A stretch of 23,361 nucleotides of DNA from Wolinella sp052173415 (GTDB lineage Bacteria > Campylobacterota > Campylobacteria > Campylobacterales > Helicobacteraceae), in NCBI GenBank assembly GCA_052173415.1, contig JBQMYQ010000028.1:1-23361 (forward strand). The letters run 5' to 3'. How positions within the stretch are numbered: the stretch's first letter is position 1; each line of letters begins with the position of its first letter. Below are positions 7,463 to 14,825 of the stretch, piece by piece. The notes below the pieces were generated by a model. It was not told the origin of the DNA and did no database searches. It saw only the letters and a program-made list of their open reading frames with translations. The translations under genes were made by a program, and so were the position numbers.

Positions 7463-8122
7463 CTACTTTTTAGCGCTCTCCCATGCAATACCCTCGGAGA
7501 CATTAAATGTAAGCGTCAAAAGGTAGCCTTTGGACTCAAACGCCACGCCCTCATATTCGCCTTTCACCTCTTCTGTATAGCGCACATCGACAAAATATCC
7601 GCCCTTCCACGGGGTCTCTAGTATAACCATACCTTCATCATCGCTTCTAAATTCTTTTGACCATTTGTGCGGACCATACAGTTTGACCATCTGCTTAGCC
7701 AAAGGCTTGCCATCAAAAACGACTTTCATCTTATTGCTGTCTTTCGCACTAGGCACGAGGTCAAGTTTTAGCAGATTTTTTGTCTCGCTACGCCCTGTGC
7801 GTGCCAAAAATATGCGCTGCACAACCTCTGGAGTGAGACGACTTTTGCGAGGTTTCATCACTTCTGTCAATGCCACATCGCCCTCGCTTGCAAGCTCAAG
7901 CTTGATGCTCTTCTCCATTCGTTCTATCTTTTTGACACGATTCTTAGGTGTGAGCTGATCGAGCTTAAACATCTCAAGACGATCTTTATTTTCGATCATA
8001 TCCCTCGTCCAATGTCCAAAAAACATCTGAGCATTTTTGCCATCGCGCTCCAGCCATACTTCGTGTGCCATTGCACCTGAAGTCACCAATGCAAGCAGTG
8101 TTGCAAGCCACAATTTCTTCAT
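7463..8122 (-). CDS. DUF4198-family secreted protein (probable periplasmic metal-related)
   Basis: A 219-residue protein with a strong signal peptide (residues 1-19, ending GAMA); the mature form begins HEVWLERDG, the typical opening of DUF4198 proteins, and FGHW follows. The C-terminal half (VVFDGKPLAKQMVKLYGP onward) looks like a carboxypeptidase-regulatory-like beta domain. DUF4198 members are associated with nickel, cobalt or iron uptake, and the N-terminal histidine may coordinate metal. ATG 8122 is chosen for its AAGGAG site and intact signal; the frame extends 15 codons upstream without support. It is the first gene of a two-gene unit with the PepSY protein, between the tonB and feo units, which points to iron or related metal acquisition. 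Confidence 0.85.
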   Translation of the reverse strand: MKKLWLATLLALVTSGAMAHEVWLERDGKNAQMFFGHWTRDMIENKDRLEMFKLDQLTPKNRVKKIERMEKSIKLELASEGDVALTEVMKPRKSRLTPEVVQRIFLARTGRSETKNLLKLDLVPSAKDSNKMKVVFDGKPLAKQMVKLYGPHKWSKEFRSDDEGMVILETPWKGGYFVDVRYTEEVKGEYEGVAFESKGYLLTLTFNVSEGIAWESAKK

Positions 8123-8186
8123 AAATTTCTCCTTGAAATTAAAGTTAGAAGAACGAGATTCTGCCAACTTAAACTTTATTTATCCT

Positions 8187-8202
8187 GATAAGTATTCTTA
8201 TT
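8187..8202 (-). promoter_or_regulatory. Fur-box-like inverted repeat upstream of the DUF4198/PepSY unit
   Basis: GATAAGTATTCTTATT contains the perfect inverted repeat ATAAG-TATT-CTTAT in an AT-rich stretch, 65-80 bases before the DUF4198 start. The sequence and location fit a Fur operator. I see no convincing -10 box; CAGAAT on the minus strand (8163-8158) is only a guess. The rest of the 265-base gap 8123-8387 holds nothing else I can support. Confidence 0.4.
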
Positions 8203-8387
8203 AATCTTATTGATAGGGCACAAAGTGCAAATTCCCCACAAAGCCTCTCTGATTATCGAAAAAACGCCGTGGCGTGCGATTCCCGATTTGATAATACTCT
8301 CCTCTAGCACCCCATTTTTTGTGCTTAAATAAGCTGGTTGAAAAAGCAATTTACTCTGCGCGATTCCCATCCATTCCTATGCATGGG

Positions 8388-9089
8388 TTACGTCAAATAA
8401 TAGGCGATAGGGACTTTAATTCTCACGCTTCGCTTAGGGGGTGGGAATTCTGAAGCCGCCTTTTTAATCGTCTCAAGCGCGTGCTCATCAAGGAGCTCAT
8501 GCTTTGAGCTTTGAATGATATTAATCCACGCGATTTTCCCCTCTTTAGTTAGTCCAAACTCCACCATCACTTCGCCTTGCATCTTCATTCGCTGCGCTTG
8601 GCGCGGGTATTTCTTATACTTTGCAATCGCCGCATGGATACGCGCCAAAAACTCCCTATCCTTATCAAAAGTCGCAAGCACCTCCTCGCTAAAAGGCGCA
8701 TCACTCGTATCCTCAGTGATATTCTCTGAGCTAGGGACTTCAGGTTCGCTTGCTATTGGCTCAAGCTCTTCTTGTTTTGGTTCTTCCTTTGGTTCTTCCT
8801 TGAGAATTTCCTCTTTAGGAATCGGAACGGGAATCTTCTTTGCAACGCGCTTTTTTGGCTCTTTTTTAGGTGGCATGGGCTCAGGCGAGGTAGATTCCTG
8901 AGATTTAGGAGGCTGAAACTGACCCATTTTGAGAGGAATCAGCGCTCTTTGGGATTGTGAGACAAGCTCTTTTTGCGCAGGATAGAGATAAAACCCGCCA
9001 ATAATCAACGCATGCACAAGACATGAACTGCCAAATCCGATCCAAAAGCTACTACTATTTTTGTTTGGCAGTGATTTGGAAGTTTTCAT
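8388..9089 (-). CDS. tonB: TonB energy transducer
   Basis: A 233-residue protein. A short cytoplasmic N-terminus is followed by one membrane anchor (about residues 15-36, including SSCLVHALIIGGFYLY), then a long Pro/Glu/Lys-rich spacer (about 60-130, with repeated KEEP-type units) that spans the periplasm. The C-terminal TonB domain (about 148-233) includes KYKKYPRQAQR with the conserved Tyr-Pro, then GEVMVEFGLTKEGKI. It transfers proton-motive energy from ExbB-ExbD to outer membrane receptors. Its start overlaps the exbD end by 35 bases, with AAAAGG upstream. It is the third gene of the exbB-exbD-tonB cassette. No TonB-dependent receptor gene lies in this window. Confidence 0.95.
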   Translation of the reverse strand: MKTSKSLPNKNSSSFWIGFGSSCLVHALIIGGFYLYPAQKELVSQSQRALIPLKMGQFQPPKSQESTSPEPMPPKKEPKKRVAKKIPVPIPKEEILKEEPKEEPKQEELEPIASEPEVPSSENITEDTSDAPFSEEVLATFDKDREFLARIHAAIAKYKKYPRQAQRMKMQGEVMVEFGLTKEGKIAWINIIQSSKHELLDEHALETIKKAASEFPPPKRSVRIKVPIAYYLT

Positions 9090-9435
9090 GACCTTTTGCC
9101 TTTAGAATATCCACCACGTCGATAAACATACCAAATTTACTCTCTTTATCGGCGCTATACACGACAAGGGAATCTTTCTCAAGCTGTTCAACTCGAAGAC
9201 GTAACGCATCCAAAACCACCTCGACATCATCAATAAAGAGTCGATTCTCAGAATCGACTATGATCTCTAGCTTATGATCCGTGCGCTTTTGCTCCGCCGT
9301 GGAAGCCTCGGGCAAATCAATCTTGATTTTACCCTGAGCAATGAATGTCGATACCGTCAGAACAATCGCCAAAAGCACAAGCATAACATCGATGAGAGGA
9401 ATTACATTAAGCCCCTCCGGACGTTTAAGACGCAT
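9055..9435 (-). CDS. exbD: ExbD biopolymer transport protein
   Basis: A 126-residue inner membrane protein with one N-terminal helix. The motif LNVIPLIDVMLVLLAI (residues 9-24) carries the essential membrane aspartate (D16) in the family position. The remainder is a periplasmic domain (KIKIDLPEAS, then IIVDSENRLFIDD). It partners with ExbB to form the proton-driven motor that energises TonB. Its start overlaps the exbB end by 11 bases and its end overlaps tonB, so the three are tightly coupled. Confidence 0.96.
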   Translation of the reverse strand: MRLKRPEGLNVIPLIDVMLVLLAIVLTVSTFIAQGKIKIDLPEASTAEQKRTDHKLEIIVDSENRLFIDDVEVVLDALRLRVEQLEKDSLVVYSADKESKFGMFIDVVDILKAKGHENFQITAKQK

Positions 9436-9865
9436 TTTTAAGGCTCTTCCACTTGTTTATATACACATCTACCTTGCGAAGACAAGAGCTATACGCCACC
9501 AGCGTGGGAATCGCCACCAAAAGCCCGAGAGCCGTAGCATAAAGCGCGGAGGAGAGCCCTTTTAGGATTGCGTTCGTATCGATTCCGCCACTTCCCATGT
9601 CATAAAAGGTAATCATTATCCCGAGCACCGTGCCCAAAAGCCCGACATACGGGGCATTTGAAGAGATAATCGAGAGCACGGTGAGGTTTTTGGTCAGATC
9701 TGTTTCAAGCTGATTAATATCCTCATACCCTTGAACATCAAATTTCCTATAACAGATCAACCGCTCAATCACAAAGGTCAAAGCCACAAGACTCATCGTC
9801 CCCAAAACACCCAAAATCACGGGATCGAGGAAACTTTTAATCGACTCTGCAATGTTAGGATTCAT
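9425..9865 (-). CDS. exbB: ExbB biopolymer transport protein (MotA/TolQ/ExbB family)
   Basis: A 146-residue inner membrane protein of the short Helicobacter type. It has three membrane helices (about 15-35, 67-90 and 110-135) and the family motif SSNAPYVGLLGTVLGIMITF, with Ala/Leu-rich LSSALYATALGLLVAIP near the end. Together with ExbD it forms the proton channel that drives TonB. ATG 9865 is chosen (GAGG seven bases upstream); the frame runs 25 codons further up through the promoter and Fur-like site, which is unlikely to be translated. Confidence 0.94.
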   Translation of the reverse strand: MNPNIAESIKSFLDPVILGVLGTMSLVALTFVIERLICYRKFDVQGYEDINQLETDLTKNLTVLSIISSNAPYVGLLGTVLGIMITFYDMGSGGIDTNAILKGLSSALYATALGLLVAIPTLVAYSSCLRKVDVYINKWKSLKNAS

Positions 9866-9901
9866 GAACAACCTCAGAAAATTAATTACACGTAGGCAGG
9901 G

Positions 9902-9943
9902 ATTGTAACACAAAATTTGTATTAAAAGAATAATTATCATAAT
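9902..9943 (-). promoter_or_regulatory. exbB promoter with Fur-box-like palindrome
   Basis: Minus strand TACAAT (9907-9902), preceded by TGT as an extended -10, lies about 37 bases before the exbB ATG. Around its -35 to -45 region is ATTAT-C-ATAAT (9933-9943), a perfect palindrome with an odd centre inside TAATTATCATAAT. This closely resembles the TAATAATnATTATTA form reported for H. pylori Fur. Iron repression of exbB-exbD-tonB is the likely outcome. Confidence 0.6.
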
Positions 9944-9977
9944 GAAACAAAAATTGATCTCACAGCCCCTGATCCAT

Positions 9978-9983
9978 TATAAT
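9978..9983 (+). promoter_or_regulatory. -10 box of the Dam-family restriction-modification operon
   Basis: A perfect TATAAT lies 31 bases ahead of the methylase ATG at 10015, and AAGGA precedes that ATG by about eight bases. There is no clear -35 box, as is usual for epsilonproteobacterial promoters. The promoter is divergent from exbB. Confidence 0.6.
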
Positions 9984-10014
9984 CTCGCTCACACTATGTT
10001 TAAGGATTTTCTCA

Positions 10015-10855
10015 ATGGCTAGAACTTATCCTCTTGCACCCGTGCTGAAATGGGCTGGCGGAAAGCGAGGGCTACTGGGCGAGATTCTTCCATTTTTCCC
10101 AAAGCGCATGGCGTGCTACTGCGAGCCATTTGTGGGGGGGGGGGGGGGTAATTGTTGCCACCGCGCCTAAAAGGGCGATGATTAATGACATAAACGCCGA
10201 TTTAATGAGCGTTTATGAGACGATAAAAACAGACGTAGATTCCCTCATTGCTTCGCTTAAGACGCACCAAAATAGCGCGGAGTATTTCTACGCCCTGCGC
10301 AATCTTGACCGCGACAAAGCGCACTATCAAGCACTCTCCAAGGTGGAGCGCGCCTCAAGATTCATCTATCTGAATAAAACCTGCTTCAATGGGCTGTTTC
10401 GCGTCAATTCAGCAAATGAATTTAATGTCCCTTTTGGTCGCTACAAAAACCCGAATATCGTGAATGAACCCGCCTTGCGCGCGATGAATCTCTACTTCCA
10501 AAAGAATGATGTTAAGCTCTTTAGCGAAGATTTTGCACTCACGCTAGAGCGCGTCCCCAAGGACAGTTTTGTCTATATCGACCCTCCGTATGACCCAATC
10601 TCTGAGACGGCAAATTTCACGAATTACCACAAAGGCGGCTTTGATAAAGCACAGCAGAAGCGTCTTAAGGAGTGTTGTGATGAGCTGCACCGCAAAGGGG
10701 TCAGATTCCTGCTTTCAAACTCCGCGACGCCCTTTATCATGGAGCTTTATGGAGAATATAAGATCCACACAATCCAAGCCAAAAGGGCGATTAGTGCCAA
10801 AAGCAGTGCTCGCGGCGTGATTAATGAAGTGCTGGTGCGAAATTATGAGCCTTAA
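10015..10855 (+). CDS. Dam-family N6-adenine DNA methylase, phase-variable, out of frame here
   Basis: From ATG 10015 the protein opens with APVLKWAGGKRGLL, the Dam-family SAM-binding start, then YCEPFVGGG at a run of 15 G (10134-10148). In this sequence the frame runs out of the tract into NCCHRA and a TAA at 10168-10170. The rest of the methylase (VIVATAPKRAMINDINAD, catalytic DPPY at 10580-10591, ISETANFTNYHKGGF) is in the next frame and runs to 10855. Removing one G (14, or equally 11 or 17) restores a 279-residue enzyme. GATC is the usual Dam-family target but specificity is not proven here. The 3' end overlaps the endonuclease start by 11 bases. The length of the tract suggests slipped-strand phase variation; a homopolymer sequencing error is the alternative. 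Confidence 0.88.
10134..10148 (+). repeat. Poly-G tract (15 G), probable phase-variation switch
   Basis: Fifteen consecutive G inside the glycine-rich SAM-binding loop of the methylase. It is by far the longest homopolymer in the window. Lengths of 11, 14 or 17 G give an intact gene and 15 gives a stop 20 bases beyond the tract. Poly-G and poly-C tracts are the standard contingency loci of Helicobacter and Campylobacter. Confidence 0.9.
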
Positions 10856-12110
10856 TAATGACGCATGGAGTGCGCTTTTTGCGGAGCATCATATTCTAGA
10901 AGAGATTGAAAAACACGGGCAATTTAACATTACAGCCAAGCAGATTGCGCGCTTTAGAGAGCCAAGACTCATGACGAAATTCGACCACAAGGTCAATCTG
11001 CCAAAGATTTTCGCCGATAATGCCCTTGCGATTCTCCCAATTACGCGCGGAAGCTACGTCATCTCCTCTTTTGAGGCTTACAGGGCGATTCCCGAGCCTC
11101 TTCAAAAACCGCAGAAAACCACCACTCCTTCGCACCTTCAGAGCCTTTCAGAGGAGTTTATCACAAGTGAGAGTATTGCGCTTAATTACGCGCTTGCTAC
11201 AGGAATCTTGGGTGATTTTTTAGGCGATGAGAAGCTCACAGCCACCGTGAATGGGCGCATGGGCTCGGGAAGTTTTGATTTTGAGATTGACACAAAGGCA
11301 GGCAGGAGACCCATTATGGTGCGAAATTCCCAGATTGAAATCGACGCAGCGTATGAGGGGAGCACTCATCTTGCACTGTTTGAAGCAAAATGCAATCTCT
11401 CAGAAGATCTAATTATTCGGCAACTCTATTATCCTTTCAGAGTTTGGAGCAACAAAATCCACAAGCCCATCAAATCGATATTTTTGCTTTTTTCTAACGG
11501 AGTTTTTTATCTTTATGAGTATCGCTTCGAGGATTTTAGGCACTACAACTCGCTCATGCTCACAAAAGCAAAGAGCTACGTCATTGATACAAAAATCAGC
11601 AAACGCGATCTTGTGGAGATTTTGGAGAAGACTCAGGTTGTGTGTGAGCCATCTGTGCCCTTTCCGCAGGCAGATAAAATGGAGCGGATTATTAATCTAA
11701 TCGAGCTATTACATAAGAATAGCTTAAGTAAAGAGCAAATCACGACCAAATACGCTTTTGATGCGCGTCAGAGCGACTATTACGCAAATGCGGGGCAATA
11801 TCTAGGAATCGTGGAAAAATACAAGGAGCAAGGCGAGGTGCGATTGCACCTCTCTGCTTTGGGGCGACGCATTATGTCCCTCCCACATAAAGAGCGACAG
11901 CTTGCAATCGCTCAAGCAATCTTGGAACATCGCGTATTCCGCGAGGCATTGAAGCACTATTTGCAGCACGACGCGCTGCCTGACATACAGGGAATCGTAA
12001 CGCTTATGCAAAAAGCTGCGCTGCATAAGCTGCATGGAGCAAGCACGCTGACACGCCGAGCTGGGACGGTGGCGAGCTGGACGCGCTGGATTATCGGACT
12101 TCTAGGTTAG
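10845..12110 (+). CDS. Type II restriction endonuclease, PD-(D/E)XK type, partner of the Dam-family methylase
   Basis: A 421-residue cytoplasmic protein. Residues 165-182 form a PD-(D/E)XK-like site: E165-I-D167, then E180-A-K182 in LFEAK, followed by a helix (DLIIRQLYYPFR). The C-terminal region (about 285-345) resembles a winged helix (SLSKEQITTKYAFDARQSDYYANAGQYLGIV), a DNA-binding layout seen in several type II enzymes. The ATG at 10845 lies within the last codons of the methylase, with only a weak ribosome site (GGTG), so translation probably depends on ribosomes finishing the methylase. By context it should cut the site protected by that methylase. I do not recognise a named enzyme; restriction function is inferred from the motif and the pairing. 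Confidence 0.78.
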   Translation: MSLNNDAWSALFAEHHILEEIEKHGQFNITAKQIARFREPRLMTKFDHKVNLPKIFADNALAILPITRGSYVISSFEAYRAIPEPLQKPQKTTTPSHLQSLSEEFITSESIALNYALATGILGDFLGDEKLTATVNGRMGSGSFDFEIDTKAGRRPIMVRNSQIEIDAAYEGSTHLALFEAKCNLSEDLIIRQLYYPFRVWSNKIHKPIKSIFLLFSNGVFYLYEYRFEDFRHYNSLMLTKAKSYVIDTKISKRDLVEILEKTQVVCEPSVPFPQADKMERIINLIELLHKNSLSKEQITTKYAFDARQSDYYANAGQYLGIVEKYKEQGEVRLHLSALGRRIMSLPHKERQLAIAQAILEHRVFREALKHYLQHDALPDIQGIVTLMQKAALHKLHGASTLTRRAGTVASWTRWIIGLLG

Positions 12111-14266
12111 CTTTTAGATTTTAGCACGCGTGAGGCATTGAGCACCGCGATGAGCGCAACACCCACATCGCCAAAAACTGCCTCCCACATGGTGGCGATT
12201 CCCATCGCGCCCATGATGAGGATCGCCCCTTTGACTCCGAGCGCGAAAATGATATTTTGCCAAACGACCGCGTGCGTATTTTTAGCGATTTTGATTGCAG
12301 TGGCAACTTTGCCGATTTCATCATTCATAATGACGACATCAGACGCCTCAATCGCTGCGTCTGAGCCCATCGCACCCATGGCGATTCCCACGTGGCTAAT
12401 GGCTAGCGAGGGCGCGTCATTAATCCCATCACCGATAAAAGCCACTTTCGCGCCGGCTTTGGTAATTTTCTCCAGCTCTTCTACCTTCTGATGGGGCAAT
12501 AGCTCGGCTTTATAGTCGATTCCTAGTGCAGTGGCGACTTGCTTTGCACTCTCATTTTTATCGCCACTCAGCATAAGAAAGCGCGCGATTCCCATGCGTT
12601 TAAGCGAATCAATCGCAGATTTTGCCCCATCTTTAATCTCATCACGCAATCTAATACTCCCAAGCAAAATCCCTTCACGCGCGATATACACGACACTTTC
12701 GCCCCTGCTCTCTTCTGTGCTAGGTCGCAAGATTCCCATAGGGATTGCAACTGCATGCTCTTCCATGAGTTTTGCACTCCCGCATAGCACGCGCGCACCC
12801 CCAATCATCGCGCTTACTCCATAACCTGAATGCTCCGTATATTCGGCGATTTCAAATTTCACCTCCTCGCCGAAAGCGCGCTGGATCGAGCGGGCGATCG
12901 GGTGGTTGGAGTGCGATTCGCTAAGCGCGGCTAATCTTAGCACCTCCTCTTTGCTTGAGCCCTTGAGTGCGTCGATTCTTGCGACTTCAAAGACTCCTTT
13001 ACTCAGTGTGCCCGTTTTGTCAAAAACAAGCGTATCGACCTCCTGTAAGGCTTCGAGGAAATTCCCACCTTTAATCAGAATCCCCTCTTTTGAGGCTTTG
13101 CCGATTCCCGCAAAGAAGCCTAAAGGGATTGAAATCACAAGCGCGCAAGGGCAGGAGACGACCAAAAATACGAGAGAGCGCGCAAGCCACGCTTCAAAGC
13201 TCGCCCCCTCTACAAACAGCGGAGGAATGAGCGCGAGCAAAAGCGCGAAAAAGACGACTGCCGGTGTGTAATATCGGGCAAATTTCGTAATAAATTGCTC
13301 CGTTTTTGCCTTTTTGGAGCTCGCATTTTGCACAAGATCCAGGATCTTTGCGATGGTTGATTCTTGGAAAATTTTCGTCGTTTGAACGCGCAATGTCCCC
13401 TGTTTATTGATCGCTCCTGAGAGGATTTCATCGCCCACATTCACGTCTTTGGGGAGCGACTCTCCATTGAGCGCGAAGAGATCCAGCGAAGAGCTCCCGC
13501 TAAGCACGACCCCATCAAGAGGCACTCGCTCGCCCGCTCGAATGATGATAACGCTCCCTAAAGGCACTTCAGCTGGGGGGATCTCGTGGCTCTCGCCCGC
13601 TTGCTCGATTCTTGCAAATTCAGGGCGGATATGCAAAAGTGAAGTGATTGATTTTCTTGAACGCTCCACTGCTAAGCTTTGAAAAAATTCACCCACGCGA
13701 TAGAAAAGCATTACCGCCACAGCTTCGGGATATTCACCGATTATAAATGCTCCAATCGTGGCGATTCCCATTAAAAAATTCTCATCAAAAATCTCTCTGC
13801 GCGCGATATTTTTTAGCGCGAGAAGAAGCACCTCGCCTCCGATAAGCAGATAAGCTAAAAGATAAAAAATCAGAGAATCGCCCAAAAGTGCGAAACAAAA
13901 GAGGATCGCTCCAAGCGCAAAACCCAGGAATCTAGGAGAGCGTATCGCAGAAAATGAGGAATCTTTAAGGAATCTAGAGCTCGCGTCCTTTTGTGCTATT
14001 TTTACCTCTTGTGATGGCATTATAGATGTAGGCTCATCATAAGACACCTTAGCATGAGGCTCGATACGCACGACCGCCGCCTTTACCTCCTCAAGATTTA
14101 GCTCGCGCTCGCTTCCCAGCACAACGCGCCCGAGACTAAAATCCACGCTCGCCTTTTTGACCCCGTGTAGCCTTTTTAGCCCATCTTCAATCTTGCTTAA
14201 GCAGCCAGCACAGTGGATTCCCTGAAGTTTGAAGTGATATTCACTCGGTGTATTCGCCATTTGCAT
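12107..14266 (-). CDS. cadA: Heavy-metal P1B-type ATPase (Zn/Cd/Pb exporter, CadA/ZntA class)
   Basis: A 719-residue membrane pump. The N-terminal heavy-metal domain has GIHCAGC (16-22). The membrane metal site is the CPC of SCPCALV (372-374), the phosphorylation site is DKTGT (416-420), and the hinge GDGINDAPSLA follows. The CPC motif with a short N-terminus and an ArsR partner fits Zn2+/Cd2+/Pb2+ export; copper pumps share CPC, so the substrate is inferred mainly from the zinc-type site of the neighbouring repressor. ATG 14266 is chosen for the GGAGGGG site just upstream (14260 is the alternative); it overlaps arsR by 26 bases. Its stop codon shares three bases with that of the convergent endonuclease. 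Confidence 0.93.
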   Translation of the reverse strand: MQMANTPSEYHFKLQGIHCAGCLSKIEDGLKRLHGVKKASVDFSLGRVVLGSERELNLEEVKAAVVRIEPHAKVSYDEPTSIMPSQEVKIAQKDASSRFLKDSSFSAIRSPRFLGFALGAILFCFALLGDSLIFYLLAYLLIGGEVLLLALKNIARREIFDENFLMGIATIGAFIIGEYPEAVAVMLFYRVGEFFQSLAVERSRKSITSLLHIRPEFARIEQAGESHEIPPAEVPLGSVIIIRAGERVPLDGVVLSGSSSLDLFALNGESLPKDVNVGDEILSGAINKQGTLRVQTTKIFQESTIAKILDLVQNASSKKAKTEQFITKFARYYTPAVVFFALLLALIPPLFVEGASFEAWLARSLVFLVVSCPCALVISIPLGFFAGIGKASKEGILIKGGNFLEALQEVDTLVFDKTGTLSKGVFEVARIDALKGSSKEEVLRLAALSESHSNHPIARSIQRAFGEEVKFEIAEYTEHSGYGVSAMIGGARVLCGSAKLMEEHAVAIPMGILRPSTEESRGESVVYIAREGILLGSIRLRDEIKDGAKSAIDSLKRMGIARFLMLSGDKNESAKQVATALGIDYKAELLPHQKVEELEKITKAGAKVAFIGDGINDAPSLAISHVGIAMGAMGSDAAIEASDVVIMNDEIGKVATAIKIAKNTHAVVWQNIIFALGVKGAILIMGAMGIATMWEAVFGDVGVALIAVLNASRVLKSKS

Positions 14267-14603
14267 GCTCCCCTCCAGAACGCTCCAAAATATGCTCCAT
14301 CCCCTGATCGAAGATGTTTTTAATATGCTCATCATCAAGCGAATAAAAGACTACTTTGCCCTCTTTACGCGCTCTCACAAGACGCGCTTGGCGCAGCACT
14401 CGGAGCTGGTGTGAGATCGCTGATTGCGTCATACCTAAAAGCGTGGCGATGTCATAGACGCACAGTTCGCTCTCAAAGAGCGCGGAGAGGATTTTGACGC
14501 GCGTCGTATCACCAAAAACCTTAAAAAGCTCCGCCAAATCATAAAGCTGCTCCTCTAGCGGAAGCTTGCGCGCTAATTCGCCGATATTGACCGTCTCATT
14601 CAT
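14241..14603 (-). CDS. ArsR/SmtB-family metal-responsive repressor
   Basis: A 120-residue winged-helix repressor. The DNA-binding core is DTTRVKILSALFESELCVYDIATLLGMTQSAISHQLRVL. The SmtB-type alpha-5 metal site is intact: D-x-H, ten residues, then H-x-x-E (in DEHIKNIFDQGMEHILE), which in SmtB and CzrA binds zinc. The alpha-3 site of CadC-type proteins (ELCVCD) is reduced to ELCVYD with one cysteine. This favours zinc, or zinc plus cobalt, as inducer. The ATG at 14603 has AAGGAG seven bases upstream. It is co-transcribed with the overlapping ATPase gene and should repress both. Confidence 0.93.
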   Translation of the reverse strand: MNETVNIGELARKLPLEEQLYDLAELFKVFGDTTRVKILSALFESELCVYDIATLLGMTQSAISHQLRVLRQARLVRARKEGKVVFYSLDDEHIKNIFDQGMEHILERSGGEHANGEYTE

Positions 14604-14685
14604 TGAGAACTCCTTTTTCCTGAGGCGTGTAATTTTTGAAATTCGCACGCGATTTATTGATAGATTCCTGCGAGAATCCAAGAGA

Positions 14686-14724
14686 TTTATATTAAATGAA
14701 TATATGAATTATTGTTCATATATT
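14686..14724 (-). promoter_or_regulatory. arsR promoter and 12-2-12 type operator
   Basis: AATATATGAA (14699-14708), six bases, then TTCATATATT (14715-14724) form a perfect inverted repeat that matches the 12-2-12 operators of ArsR/SmtB repressors. On the minus strand TATAAA at 14691-14686 is a likely -10 box directly downstream, so bound repressor would cover the -35 region. Binding by the adjacent repressor is the straightforward inference. Confidence 0.75.
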
Positions 14725-14825
14725 AGATACATGAAACTGATAAGGAACTTAAAAAATAATAGTGGGGGAGGACTATCATGAAGAAATGAGCGAGGAATCA
14801 TGTGCTAAATATCACGAAAGTGCAT

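Noticed and set aside
8176..8370. 64-codon minus-strand frame in the gap between tonB and the DUF4198 gene
   Set aside because: It has a weak ribosome-like AGGA but no recognisable domain, and it runs through the Fur-like site; more likely regulatory DNA than a gene.
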